Assembly: GCA_001045525.1 (NCBI GenBank)
Contig: LDWW01000003.1
Coordinates: 186,001 to 250,000, forward strand
DNA length: 64,000 bases
Direction: 5' to 3'
DNA from: Chitinispirillum alkaliphilum
Lineage (GTDB): Bacteria; Fibrobacterota; Chitinivibrionia; Chitinivibrionales; Chitinispirillaceae
Shown piece after piece: positions 52,698 through 61,310 of the stretch (position 1 is its first letter; the number at the start of each line of letters is the position of its first letter). Under the pieces are notes generated by a model. The model did no database searches and was not told the DNA's origin. It saw only the letters and a list, made by a program, of their open reading frames with translations. Made by a program: the position numbers and the translations under genes.

Positions 52698-54467
52698 GTG
52701 CATCAATATCGTACTCACAATTGCGGGCAGCTCCGTGCTGAAAATATAGGCGAATTTGTTCGTCTGAGCGGATGGATTCATAACAAAAGAGACCATGGCG
52801 GAGTGCTTTTCATTGATCTTAGGGACCATTTCGGCATTACCCAGGTTGTGATCTATCCCGATAAAGATTTTTTAAAAAAAGTAGCACATCTCACAAAAGA
52901 AACAGTTATCTGCTTTGAGGGAAAACTTGCCCAGAGGTCTGAGGAGAATATCAACAATAAAATCCCCACCGGAGAAGTGGAACTTGTCGCGGAGAATTTT
53001 ACGATTCTAAGTGAGAGTGATCACACTCCATTTAGCATTTTCCCCGAGGATCCCATTCCCGAAGAGATGCGCCTTGAATACCGCTTTCTTGACCTCAGAC
53101 GCAGTGTGCCTCACCACAACATAATGATCAGGTCAAAAGTTATTTCACACATCAGAAAGGTGATGACAGATCTTGGTTTTGATGAGTTTCAGACTCCGAT
53201 TCTCACCAGCTCATCCCCTGAGGGTGCGCGTGATTATCTGGTTCCTTCAAGGGTGCACCCAGGCCAGTTTTACGCATTACCACAGGCTCCTCAGCAGTTC
53301 AAGCAGCTGCTTATGGTTGCAGGATTTGATCGATACTTTCAGATAGCGCCATGTTTTAGGGATGAGGATGCCAGGGCTGACCGTTCACCAGGGGAGTTCT
53401 ATCAGCTCGATATAGAAATGTCATTTGTTACCCAGGAGGATATTTTTAAGGTCGTTGAAAAACTCCTCTATGACCTTTTTACAACTTTTTCCGATTGGAA
53501 TATAGATGATACTCCCTTCAAAAGAATTCCATATAAAGAGACCATGCTGAAATATGGAACAGATAAACCAGACCTTCGTATTCCTCTCGAAATACAGGAC
53601 GTTTCCGATTTTTTCCTTAACTCCGGATTTAAAATCTTTGCCAATACAGTTAAGGAAGGGGGAGTGGTCAGGGCTATTCCAGTGAAAGGTATCGCAGGTA
53701 AATCCAGAGCATTCTTTGACCGTATGGTTCAGTTCGCTCAATCTCTGGGATCACAGGGCTTGGCATATCTGGTATGGAACGATTCTAATGTTAAAGGACC
53801 GATTGCGAAATTTCTCGATGACCAGAGTATAGCTGAGCTTGCAGAGACGCTTCAGGTTGAAGATGGTGATGTGGTATTTTTTATCTGTAATGATGAGAAA
53901 AGAGCAAATAAAATTGCAGGAGAAATCCGCCTCCATTTGGGTAAAGAACTTGATATAGTAGAAAAGAAGGCGTATCGTTTTTGCTGGATAACCGACTATC
54001 CCATGTACGAATATGATGAAGATACCAAAAAGATAGACTTTTCTCACAATCCATTCTCCATGCCTCAGGGTGGTATGGAAGCACTTGAAAACAAGGATCC
54101 TCTTGAAATCAATGCTTTTCAGTACGATATCGTCTGTAATGGTATTGAATTGTCAAGCGGGGCTATCCGCAACCACCGTCCTGATATTATGTATAAAGCT
54201 TTTGAAATCGCAGGTTACACAAAAGAAGACGTTGATGACCGTTTCGGAGCACTGATTAAGGCATTTCGGTATGGAGCTCCTCCACACGGAGGTATCGCTC
54301 CCGGTGTGGATAGAATTGTAATGCTACTTACAGATGAGCCAAATCTCAGAGAAGTCGTTGCATTCCCTATGAATCAAAAGGCGCAGGACCTTATGATGAA
54401 TGCACCTTCAGAAGTATCTGACAAACAGCTCAAGGAGCTGCATATAAAACCTGTTCAGTTTAGCTGA
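52698..54467 (+). CDS. aspS: Aspartyl-tRNA synthetase
   Basis: A 589-residue bacterial-type class IIb synthetase. The anticodon-binding OB domain starts [23 protein letters not shown]; class II motif 2 is [24 protein letters not shown] and motif 3 is [19 protein letters not shown], with the GAD insertion between. The GTG start is preferred because AAGGG lies six bases upstream and the product then has the normal length; an upstream ATG at 52620 would add a 26-residue polar extension with a poorly spaced ribosome site. A 9-bp hairpin (CCTGTTCAG/CTGAACAGG) spans the stop codon. Confidence 0.93.
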   Translation: MHQYRTHNCGQLRAENIGEFVRLSGWIHNKRDHGGVLFIDLRDHFGITQVVIYPDKDFLKKVAHLTKETVICFEGKLAQRSEENINNKIPTGEVELVAENFTILSESDHTPFSIFPEDPIPEEMRLEYRFLDLRRSVPHHNIMIRSKVISHIRKVMTDLGFDEFQTPILTSSSPEGARDYLVPSRVHPGQFYALPQAPQQFKQLLMVAGFDRYFQIAPCFRDEDARADRSPGEFYQLDIEMSFVTQEDIFKVVEKLLYDLFTTFSDWNIDDTPFKRIPYKETMLKYGTDKPDLRIPLEIQDVSDFFLNSGFKIFANTVKEGGVVRAIPVKGIAGKSRAFFDRMVQFAQSLGSQGLAYLVWNDSNVKGPIAKFLDDQSIAELAETLQVEDGDVVFFICNDEKRANKIAGEIRLHLGKELDIVEKKAYRFCWITDYPMYEYDEDTKKIDFSHNPFSMPQGGMEALENKDPLEINAFQYDIVCNGIELSSGAIRNHRPDIMYKAFEIAGYTKEDVDDRFGALIKAFRYGAPPHGGIAPGVDRIVMLLTDEPNLREVVAFPMNQKAQDLMMNAPSEVSDKQLKELHIKPVQFS

Positions 54468-54557
54468 ACAGGCAGTTCTCTTCCACTGACCGGGTAACTT
54501 GTATGATTAATGGTCCTTATTGTACAGATGAATTTTTCATCTGTGAGGGAGGTTTGA

Positions 54558-55817
54558 ATGTACAAAACTCACCGGATTTTTATCGCTCTCATTTTTGCAC
54601 TTCTGTTATCCAGTGCTGATGCCAAGCTTCTTATTCCAATGGATGATACTCAAACAGATCATCTTAAAGCCTATGGTGTTGTTTATGAGATGCTCGATGC
54701 TGGAGAGCGGGTATACTGGTTGTTGAACTACCGCGGGGGGGCTTTTCTGGCGCCCGGGGGAAACAATTTCAGAATAAATCTACGGACTGCAGGTGTTGAT
54801 TTCACAACGATCTCCTCTGAGGAATGGAACTCCATTCAACAAATCATCAAAGATAACAACATGGAGAAAGTTACACTGGAAGTTGCACCAAAAATTGCAG
54901 TATATACTCCTGCGGGCAAACTTCCCTGGGATGATGCTGTTACCCTTGCACTTACCTATGCGGACATACCGTATGATGAGGTATATGATAAAGAGGTTCT
55001 CTCCGGTAAATTAGATGACTACGACTGGCTTCACCTGCACCACGAAGATTTTACCGGACAATACAGTAAATTCCATGCTAGTTTCAGCAATGCCCCGTGG
55101 TATCAGAGACAGAGACTTGAGCTTGAGACTCTGGCAACGGATCTGGGATTTTCAAAGGTTAGTGATCTAAAGAAAGCTGTTGCTCTGACCATCAGGAGAT
55201 ATGTTGAAAATGGAGGCTTTCTTTTTGCTATGTGCAGTGCAACAAATACCCTTGAAATTGCTTTGGCTGCTCTGGGGACTGATATAGTTCATGACGTTTA
55301 CGATGGAGATGGTGTTGATCCCAACTACAGAGAAAAACTCAATTTTGATAACTGCATGGCTTTCCAAAATTTTGAAATAATCACAGACCCATACATAACT
55401 TCTTTTTGTAATATCGATGTTAACCAGGTAAATACTCCTAACCGTATACCTGCACAGGATTTCGTGCTATTTGAATTCAGTGCCAAACTTGACCCTGTTC
55501 CCACAATGCTTGTTCAGAATCACAGCTCCACAATCAAGGGGTATTTCGGCTTACTTACATCATTCAACAGAAATGTGTTAAAGAATGATATCATTATTTT
55601 GGGAGAAGTTCCTGGTACAAACATGGTGAAATATATTCATGGTGTTGTGGGGGAGGGACAGTTTGCATATCTGGGAGGGCATGATCCCGAAGATTATGCT
55701 CATGCTGTAGGCGATAAGCCAACCAATCTTGAGTTGCATAAAAATTCTCCGGGCTACAGACTGATACTCAACAATGTCCTTTTTCCTGCTGCTGAAAAAA
55801 AAGAACGGAAAACGTAG
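54558..55817 (+). CDS. Exported conserved protein (annotated 'asparagine synthetase B' in some Bacteroidota)
   Basis: A 419-residue protein with a Sec signal peptide (residues about 1-22, IFIALIFALLLSSADA). The mature start KLLIPMDDTQTDHLKAYGVVYEMLD and YWLLNYRGGAFLAPGG match a secreted family that is often labelled asparagine synthetase B; I see no glutaminase or synthetase motif, so that name is not supported. A Cys in FLFAMCSATNTLEIAL and the GGHDPEDYAHAVGD segment recall amidotransferase-like folds. Probably periplasmic or surface-exposed. A 9-bp hairpin (54524-54544) sits directly before its ribosome site GAGGGAGG and could affect translation. Confidence 0.75.
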   Translation: MYKTHRIFIALIFALLLSSADAKLLIPMDDTQTDHLKAYGVVYEMLDAGERVYWLLNYRGGAFLAPGGNNFRINLRTAGVDFTTISSEEWNSIQQIIKDNNMEKVTLEVAPKIAVYTPAGKLPWDDAVTLALTYADIPYDEVYDKEVLSGKLDDYDWLHLHHEDFTGQYSKFHASFSNAPWYQRQRLELETLATDLGFSKVSDLKKAVALTIRRYVENGGFLFAMCSATNTLEIALAALGTDIVHDVYDGDGVDPNYREKLNFDNCMAFQNFEIITDPYITSFCNIDVNQVNTPNRIPAQDFVLFEFSAKLDPVPTMLVQNHSSTIKGYFGLLTSFNRNVLKNDIIILGEVPGTNMVKYIHGVVGEGQFAYLGGHDPEDYAHAVGDKPTNLELHKNSPGYRLILNNVLFPAAEKKERKT

Positions 55818-55974
55818 AGCTGGATAAAAAAAGCAATACTCAACTGGTGCCTTTATTGATTTGGCGAATTCTGCCTTCACGATAACTTTTCTGACAGTTT
55901 TCTGCTTGGAAATGGTACTACTCCTCTTTCCGTTATCTTTTCCCTACATAAAATCTCCGCAAAAAAAACGTTAA

Positions 55975-55990
55975 CTTGATTCAGGTCAAG
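55975..55990 (+). promoter_or_regulatory. FNR/DNR-type operator upstream of the hemerythrin gene
   Basis: CTTGATTCAGGTCAAG matches the FNR/DNR palindrome TTGAT-N4-ATCAA with one mismatch. A TATCTT at 56012-56017 is placed so that the operator centre falls at about -41.5, the normal activating position. It implies induction by low oxygen or nitric oxide. Confidence 0.6.
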
Positions 55991-56054
55991 GTGATAGACC
56001 GGATATATACGTATCTTTTAAGGAACAGAAACCCATTGTGAAGAGGAGAGATAT

Positions 56055-56846
56055 ATGGAAAATATACTGAACAAAAATATACTGAATATTATTAAAGAAT
56101 ACCCCGAAATTGAAAAGGTCTTACTAAATTACGATATTGGATGCACAACATGCAGCATTGGTACATGTAAATTTAAGGATATCATTAGCATCCACAATCT
56201 CTCCATTGAGCAGGAAACAGCCCTGCTCGAAGCTGTTGCACAGATCATATACCCTGGTGAAAAGGTGATTATTTCTCGGATAGAACGTGTTGAAGTGTCA
56301 GATAAAGGAACAGTCCCTCCAATCAGAGACTTGGTTGAAGAACACAAATTGATAAAAAAGGTCATTGCAATGATACCTGTTTTATTGAATAAGGTGGATC
56401 TCAATTCCCGGGATAACCGTGACCTTTATTCTTCTGTGCTGGAATTTATAAGCAATTATGCAGATGCATTCCATCATGAGAAAGAGGAGAAAATTCTGTT
56501 TGGGTATTTTGATCAAAATTCTGATATTTTATCCACATTTCTGAAAGAACATGAAATTGGTAGAAACCATGTTCGTGAAGCCAAAAGAGGTGTTTCAAAT
56601 GGAAATATGAATCTTTTAAAGGAGCATCTTACAGCATACACTCAATTACTTAAAGAGCATATAAAAAAGGAAGATGAAATTCTCTTCCCATGGATGAACA
56701 GAAATTTAACTGATTCTCAAATCGGACAGCTGTTTGCTAAGTTCACACGTACTGACAAAAGTTTTGAAAATGTTATTTCTGTTCAGAAGTCGTTTGTTGA
56801 GAGAATAACAAAATTGCTGAATTTTTCAGCAGATGGGGATGTATAA
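56055..56846 (+). CDS. Hemerythrin-domain protein with N-terminal cysteine-rich domain
   Basis: A 263-residue protein. Residues 1 to about 70 form a small DUF1858/ScdA-N-like domain with a cysteine motif, YDIGCTTCSIGTCKFKD. Residues about 90-235 are a hemerythrin four-helix bundle with di-iron ligands in VEEHKLIKK, FHHEKEEKILF, LKEHEIGR and LKEHIKKEDEILFPWM. The arrangement recalls RIC/YtfE proteins that repair iron-sulfur clusters after nitric oxide stress, or oxygen/NO-sensing hemerythrins. AGAGGAGAG precedes the ATG, and an FNR-like operator lies about 65 bases upstream, consistent with that role. Confidence 0.85.
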   Translation: MENILNKNILNIIKEYPEIEKVLLNYDIGCTTCSIGTCKFKDIISIHNLSIEQETALLEAVAQIIYPGEKVIISRIERVEVSDKGTVPPIRDLVEEHKLIKKVIAMIPVLLNKVDLNSRDNRDLYSSVLEFISNYADAFHHEKEEKILFGYFDQNSDILSTFLKEHEIGRNHVREAKRGVSNGNMNLLKEHLTAYTQLLKEHIKKEDEILFPWMNRNLTDSQIGQLFAKFTRTDKSFENVISVQKSFVERITKLLNFSADGDV

Positions 56847-56882
56847 CGGATAGGTTTGACATAGGGAGAAAGGAGCTAATTT

Positions 56883-57140
56883 TTACAACACAAACTTGAT
56901 CTCCTCATGGTTTCCCAGTTCTCTGAAATATCTCTCCTGCTCATCATGGCTGAATACAATAAGTTTTACATTAAGGCTTATATATGTACCTTTGCTGCTG
57001 GAATTTGACTTTTTTATGGAAAATGTACCTGGCTGGATAATGGTATTCACAGCTTTTTCCATGGCCTGTGCATCTTTGCCGATGATTGTGTATGTCCACT
57101 CGGTTGGGTAGCTTATTTCCTGCTTGTTATTTTTGATCAT
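56883..57140 (-). CDS. DUF493 (YbeD-like) protein
   Basis: An 85-residue protein matching the ACT-like YbeD/DUF493 family: YPTEWTYTIIGKDAQAMEKAVNTI, then SSSKGTYISLNVKLIVFSHDEQERYFREL and a hydrophobic C-terminus IKFVL. The family is thought to be an allosteric regulatory domain, but its partners are poorly known. A single gene on the minus strand. Confidence 0.85.
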   Translation of the reverse strand: MIKNNKQEISYPTEWTYTIIGKDAQAMEKAVNTIIQPGTFSIKKSNSSSKGTYISLNVKLIVFSHDEQERYFRELGNHEEIKFVL

Positions 57141-57231
57141 AGAAATTGTATTCTCCGTTACTACAGTTTAAATGAAAATAATTCAAAGCCATCGATAACA
57201 GCAAAACAGAAAAGAGGAGGGGGGAGGAGGA

Positions 57232-57280
57232 GCCCGGGCAAAGATAGTCAGTTGTTTAGTAACATTATGCCCGGGCAAAG
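57232..57280. repeat. Short direct repeat of a palindromic GC block
   Basis: GCCCGGGCAAAG occurs at 57232-57243 and 57269-57280, 37 bases apart start to start; the 8-base GCCCGGGC is itself a palindrome, so the copies can also pair. It lies between the DUF493 and BaeRF3 genes. It may be a terminator-like structure for the BaeRF3 gene, though no T-run follows. Confidence 0.5.
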
Positions 57281-57285
57281 TAGTA

Positions 57286-58443
57286 TCAGAAACGTAAGAT
57301 TGCGGCCGCAGGAGAAGGTGCAACCACCTGTTCAGGTTTTATCATGAATACAACTCCACCTTTGAACATAGTATTTAGTGCTGCAGTTTCAAGGAGATCT
57401 TCATCTCCCGGTTGCTGGTTATCATGTATTTCAATTTCAGAAAGCTGTTCTTCCCTTATCTTACCCCACAGATGAGCTTTGCCATCGAGGATAAACAGAG
57501 TCTCAACCCTTCCATGAACCGCATCCGTTACAATTTCCTTCACATCTTCAACAATCATAGGACTCTCTTCACCTTTTAACTGCTTATAGAGCCTCGTAAG
57601 ACGTAGTTCTGTTTCTTCGAAATGAGGCAGAACTTCATTCCAGGCCAGACTATGAAGCTGGCTCAGGGGCATATTTTCAGGACTCTTTGGAATAGCCTGC
57701 TCAAGCAGGTAGGGATAGGTATTGGCCTCTCTGTAGATGGGGATATGTTGTTCGACACCCATGGTAATCAGGGGTGCTTTGCTTTTGTTTAGAATTTTCC
57801 TCACCGCATCATTTACTCTGTGAAAAAAATTGAGGATATTTACTTTTGTTTTATCGGTATGTCTTCCGTAGCCAAAGACCGTTACCGGGTTGTCACTTGT
57901 TTGACTTGGTCGGCTTGCGAACTGAACCTGTTTTTCAGAGGTATCAAAACCAAGGGTTTCATCAAGACCCATGGGCATAAGTTCTGATTCTACCTTTTCA
58001 AAAGAAAATCTGTTTCCCTTGTACAGGTGTGGACCCTTTATATCGAGGGTAAGCAGATAGAAAGTTGTGTCACCGCTTAACAGTGGTATGAGCGGTTTGA
58101 GGTGAAATTTGCTGCCTGCATGAGTTAGTTCCTCAAACTGATGAGGCAGACGGAAAAGGTCTGTGGATTGAGGGGTAATGAACATAGCAAGCCCGTCGCT
58201 GAGGTGTTGCCAGAAAAAACCGTTCAACAAAGTTTTGCGGGCAGGTTCAAGCATAGATTCTGCAACTGTGGGCCGGATGCCATAGTCTATGAGCTGTTGT
58301 TGTGCCTTAATGATGAGGTTTTTGAATCTAAGAGGATTTTGTTGCAATTCAAGACCAGCCCTGAATGTTGGCATGTATAGGGAAACACAGGTGTCTTCCA
58401 CGGAGTAGAGTCTCTTAAGTTGTTCTGTTGTGAAAATATCCAC
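57286..58443 (-). CDS. Bacterial archaeo-eukaryotic release-factor-like protein (BaeRF family 3)
   Basis: A 385-residue protein related to eukaryotic release factor 1-type proteins found in bacteria. The N-terminal VSLYMPTFRAGLELQQNPLRFKNLIIKAQQQL and the C-terminal ending GGVVFMIKPEQVVAPSPAAAILRF are characteristic of the BaeRF3 group. Such proteins are proposed to act on stalled ribosomes or ribosome-associated stress; experimental data are scarce. AGGAGG lies before the ATG. The YqjE-like pair diverges from it under a sigma-54 element. Confidence 0.8.
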   Translation of the reverse strand: MDIFTTEQLKRLYSVEDTCVSLYMPTFRAGLELQQNPLRFKNLIIKAQQQLIDYGIRPTVAESMLEPARKTLLNGFFWQHLSDGLAMFITPQSTDLFRLPHQFEELTHAGSKFHLKPLIPLLSGDTTFYLLTLDIKGPHLYKGNRFSFEKVESELMPMGLDETLGFDTSEKQVQFASRPSQTSDNPVTVFGYGRHTDKTKVNILNFFHRVNDAVRKILNKSKAPLITMGVEQHIPIYREANTYPYLLEQAIPKSPENMPLSQLHSLAWNEVLPHFEETELRLTRLYKQLKGEESPMIVEDVKEIVTDAVHGRVETLFILDGKAHLWGKIREEQLSEIEIHDNQQPGDEDLLETAALNTMFKGGVVFMIKPEQVVAPSPAAAILRF

Positions 58444-58528
58444 AAATCTCCTCCTGTTCTAAATGAAACACTTACCTTTTCATCTAATGTTAGAGCAAGA
58501 AAAATGCCTTTGAAAAAACAACGCAAAG

Positions 58529-58544
58529 TGGCACCCCGTTTGCA
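58529..58544 (+). promoter_or_regulatory. Sigma-54 promoter of the YqjE-like gene pair
   Basis: TGGCACCCCGTTTGCA: GG (58530-58531) and GC (58542-58543) are ten bases apart in a TGGCAC...TTGCA context. The transcript would start near 58555, about 31 bases before the TTG start codon. Confidence 0.75.
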
Positions 58545-58585
58545 GATTCTTCTGTGCAGAAAGCATTCCGTCAGGAGGCCAAAAA

Positions 58586-58993
58586 TTGAATAAAAAGGAT
58601 AAACAGGAAAAAAACGGTTCCACAGTGGAACTGTTCAGCAAAATAAAAAACCAGATTCTGCTGCTCATGAAAAAAGAGATCGCTTTGGTCAAAGCTGAGC
58701 TTAAGGCTGATGTAAAAAAAGAAATCAACACCGTTAAGGGACTCATACTTTCGGCTGTTCTTGCACTGCTTGCAATTTCAATGCTCCTTGTCACCGTGAT
58801 AATCCTGCTGGGTGCTCTGATACCACTGTGGCTTTCTGCTCTTATCGTGAGTGTGACTCTTTTACTGCTGGCGGCTCTAACCGGATACTTCTCATACAAT
58901 AAAAGACTTAAAGCTCCTCTTATAAGAACCAGAAAAACAATTCATACAGACATAGCTATTACAAAGGGTAAAATACATGGATCAAAGGCTTGA
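58586..58993 (+). CDS. YqjE-like (DUF1469, holin superfamily III) membrane protein
   Basis: A 135-residue protein: a charged amphipathic N-terminus (about 1-45), two closely spaced membrane helices (about 50-75 LILSAVLALLAISMLLVTVIILLGAL, and about 80-105), and a basic tail. This layout fits the DUF1469/YqjE group of envelope-stress-associated inner-membrane proteins, sometimes called phage holin-like; no phage genes are nearby. The start is TTG, with AGGAGG seven bases upstream. It overlaps the following gene by 17 bases. Confidence 0.8.
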   Translation: MNKKDKQEKNGSTVELFSKIKNQILLLMKKEIALVKAELKADVKKEINTVKGLILSAVLALLAISMLLVTVIILLGALIPLWLSALIVSVTLLLLAALTGYFSYNKRLKAPLIRTRKTIHTDIAITKGKIHGSKA

Positions 58994-59213
58994 AAACACA
59001 AACCCTGAAGAGCGCGTACAACAACTCCAGCAAGACATTGAAAATCTTCAGGATAACCTTGTTGAGCTAATCTCAGAGCTTCAGAGCAGAACAAAAAAGA
59101 TTTTTACCTACAAAAATCTGCTCAACAAAAAAACCATCCTGATTCTCCTTATCCTGATACTGCTTTCAGGGCTCGAAAACATCCTGAGCAAAAATCAGTG
59201 TTGCTGTGAATAG
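58977..59213 (+). CDS. Small tail-anchored protein
   Basis: A 78-residue protein with a coiled coil (about 12-45, QQLQQDIENLQDNLVELISELQ) and one membrane helix near the C-terminus (KTILILLILILLSGLENIL), ending CCCE. It resembles the YqjD/ElaB type in layout only. It overlaps the YqjE-like gene by 17 bases, so the two are translationally coupled. The three terminal cysteines are unusual and could be lipidated or bind metal. Confidence 0.7.
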   Translation: MDQRLENTNPEERVQQLQQDIENLQDNLVELISELQSRTKKIFTYKNLLNKKTILILLILILLSGLENILSKNQCCCE

Positions 59214-59621
59214 TTCCATAAAACCGGCAATTCCCCAAACCTCTTCTCTTATCCTCTGAAACTGTGTCCCCTCTCAATTACTGTTGTGAGTAGTTTCTGT
59301 GTGGACATTGAAGTCTACAGAATTTTCCCCCCACACATTTAACCTGTTCTCTTTATCAAATTACATGATTAATTTTTTTTTAACGAATAGAAAGGAACAA
59401 TCAAGCTCTTTACCTTTCACAGAAAACAGGGGGATAAAATGGTTCTATGCAAAGAAGAGTTTTGATTGAAGAACAGGACGGTAAATCTATCTGAAAAGCC
59501 TGCGATTCAACCAATCTGGTGATGAAAATCTTACCCCGGAGCCCAAAGAAACATACTCAATTTCTGACGTAATATCATATTGAGCGTTTCCCGGTTTGAG
59601 ATAAAATGCTCTTTGATAATC
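59214..59621. other. Intergenic region without recognised features
   Basis: The 408 bp between the tail-anchored protein and the convergent PRC-barrel gene show no ORF of more than a few codons with a ribosome site, no clear terminator and no RNA gene. A run of nine T lies near 59374. Confidence 0.5.
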
Positions 59622-60503
59622 TCAGTATTCCAGTGTGTCGTAAAACTCATAAAGTGTTTTTTCATACCCGTTTGAAATTGGTTTTCGGGGATCGTACGAA
59701 GGGCTGTTTAACATATCCTGTTGTTTGAGAGCGATGTGTATTCTTGACATTGCCCAGCTTATATCTTTAAGCCAGTGAAGAGACATAAGGGTGATGTTAC
59801 CGTTGGGTACTCCGCCTGTGTTTATAATCATGTATCGGGTGAGCCATTCAGAGTCTTCGATTACAAGATCAGATAAATTACCACATTCGCCATCACTGCT
59901 TTCCATCTTATACCCAACCAGATCACGAAAACTCCTCAGCTGAGTGCTGAATGTCATTTCCTGCTCATCAGTGGAAAATTCCATTTCACTGATCTCATCC
60001 TCATCAGGTTCTCTTGGGAAGGAGAACATATTTGTTTCAAGCATCATCTCCTCATCCTCCTCTTCTCCCACCCCTGGCTCACTGTCTTCTGTATCGACTT
60101 CCTCATCCCCCGGAAGCTCAGTTCCTTCAACATTGCTTTGTCCGTTTTTGCGTTGAGCTTCATCCAGGAGGGCATTTTCGCCCCAGTAAACAGGCCACTC
60201 ATAGTATCTCCTCAGTGCTACCTCATACTGTTTTGATATGGGAAGATCTGTTTGCAGCTCCGGACTGTTTAGGATCTTTGATTTTGTGAGGGAAACGGGA
60301 AGTGTCTTGTCTGCCCAGTTGGGTTCACCGGCAGAGAGCGGTGATATCAAAACGATCTGGTCTTCAATAAGCTCACTTATATTCACGACAAAATATCGCA
60401 GGTACCAATTTTGGTCATCGAAATAGATGTCGGTGATTTTACCGACATAGCCATCGATTGCCTGGAGTTGAAAACCGAGAAGATCATTTACTTTGCGCAG
60501 CAT
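59622..60503 (-). CDS. Protein with two PRC-barrel domains
   Basis: A 293-residue soluble protein with two PRC-barrel domains: the first at about residues 1-75 (VNDLLGFQLQAIDGYVGKITDIYFDDQNWYLRYFVV), the second at about 195-265 (FRDLVGYKMESSDGECGNLSDLVIEDSEWLTRYMII). A very acidic Glu/Asp linker (about 125-180) joins them. PRC barrels occur in RimM and in stress- or photosynthesis-related proteins; the role here is unknown. The start is the ATG with AGAGGTG upstream; an earlier in-frame ATG lacks one. Confidence 0.82.
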   Translation of the reverse strand: MLRKVNDLLGFQLQAIDGYVGKITDIYFDDQNWYLRYFVVNISELIEDQIVLISPLSAGEPNWADKTLPVSLTKSKILNSPELQTDLPISKQYEVALRRYYEWPVYWGENALLDEAQRKNGQSNVEGTELPGDEEVDTEDSEPGVGEEEDEEMMLETNMFSFPREPDEDEISEMEFSTDEQEMTFSTQLRSFRDLVGYKMESSDGECGNLSDLVIEDSEWLTRYMIINTGGVPNGNITLMSLHWLKDISWAMSRIHIALKQQDMLNSPSYDPRKPISNGYEKTLYEFYDTLEY

Positions 60504-60671
60504 CTCTACACCTCTTTTGTTATAAGATAAAGACCGGGGGGTTTTAACTGCCAATGTCATTCAAAGTTTGTGCCGTTTGGCGGGGTTTCTCACTCCTTTC
60601 CCATACTGGGAATTAATTTGGGAAAAATATTGCCGGGAGTGCTTGTTGAGGAGGTTTTGGGGCGTTTTAAT

Positions 60672-60688
60672 TTGGCACGGAATTTGTT
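60672..60688 (+). promoter_or_regulatory. Sigma-54-like promoter upstream of the RRM gene
   Basis: TTGGCACGGAATTTGTT: perfect TGGCACG at -24 and TTG at -12, but GT instead of GC at the -12 core. It lies 98 bases before the RRM gene start. Weaker than the other sigma-54 sites in the window. Confidence 0.45.
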
Positions 60689-60785
60689 TGTATAAAGAGT
60701 GCGCAAACAGAGAAGAAGATCTTCTTGCATTTATTACGCCTGTTTTTCAGGATTAAACTTTTCACCATTTTCAAAGGAATGTTGT

Positions 60786-61079
60786 ATGTCTCAGAAGCTT
60801 TACATTGGTAACCTCCCTTACAGAACAACCGAAAACGATATCAAAACCCTCTTCTCAAAGTACGAACCGATTCACTCTGTTGTGCTGATCTCCGACCGGG
60901 AAACCGGAAGGTCACGTGGTTTTGGGTTTATTGAACTTGAGCCCGAAAGTGCGGATGCGGCTATCAGTGAACTCGGTGACACTATTTTCGGTGGCAGAAA
61001 TCTAAGAATCAGCAAAGCACGGGACAGAGAGGAAAATGTCGGATCAATGCCACGATCTCACGCTTTCAACCGCAGTTGA
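60786..61079 (+). CDS. RRM-type RNA-binding protein
   Basis: A 97-residue protein consisting of one RNA recognition motif: RNP2 LYIGNL (residues 5-10) and RNP1 RGFGFIEL (about 45-52), with both conserved Phe. The short basic tail (RDREENVGSMPRSHAFNRS) is typical of bacterial cold- or stress-inducible RRM proteins (Rbp type). The ATG at 60786 is chosen because the RRM begins directly after it and AAGGAA precedes it. A terminator follows. Confidence 0.92.
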   Translation: MSQKLYIGNLPYRTTENDIKTLFSKYEPIHSVVLISDRETGRSRGFGFIELEPESADAAISELGDTIFGGRNLRISKARDREENVGSMPRSHAFNRS

Positions 61080-61132
61080 TTGAAGCTCTGTTTGCAGATC
61101 TGACACACCAGCCAACTAAGAATCTTCCCGGT

Positions 61133-61165
61133 GAGAAAAAAGGGGGGGGGGCTCCCTTTTTTCTC
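61133..61165 (+). terminator. Intrinsic terminator after the RRM gene
   Basis: A 12-bp stem GAGAAAAAAGGG / CCCTTTTTTCTC with a 9-base loop; the stem and loop include a run of ten G (61142-61151). Confidence 0.7.
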
Positions 61166-61268
61166 CTGTGGAATTTTTTTTTGCAGTATTTTGATTTCTG
61201 GTCCGGACTGTTTTGCTCTGCCTTTTTAAACCATTTTTTTTAGATGGAAATTCGTTGCCCGCGCAGAA

Positions 61269-61284
61269 TGGCATTTTCATTGCT
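61269..61284 (+). promoter_or_regulatory. Sigma-54 promoter of the glycosidase-like gene
   Basis: TGGCATTTTCATTGCT: GG (61270-61271) and GC (61282-61283) are ten bases apart. The transcript would start near 61295, leaving a short leader that still includes the ribosome site GGGAGGTG (about 61299-61306). Confidence 0.7.
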
Positions 61285-61310
61285 CCTTTTTTCGCAAAGG
61301 GAGGTGAAAA

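Noticed and set aside
54558-55817. Asparagine synthetase B
   Set aside because: The protein has a signal peptide and lacks both the N-terminal glutaminase Cys and the ATP-pyrophosphatase SGGxDS motif.
58586-58993. Holin-like protein as evidence of a prophage
   Set aside because: DUF1469 proteins are common chromosomal envelope proteins and there are no phage structural, integrase or lysis genes nearby.
60580-60600. Sigma-54-like GGCAC...TTGA on the minus strand before the PRC-barrel gene
   Set aside because: The -12 core is GA rather than GC and the -24 lacks the leading T.
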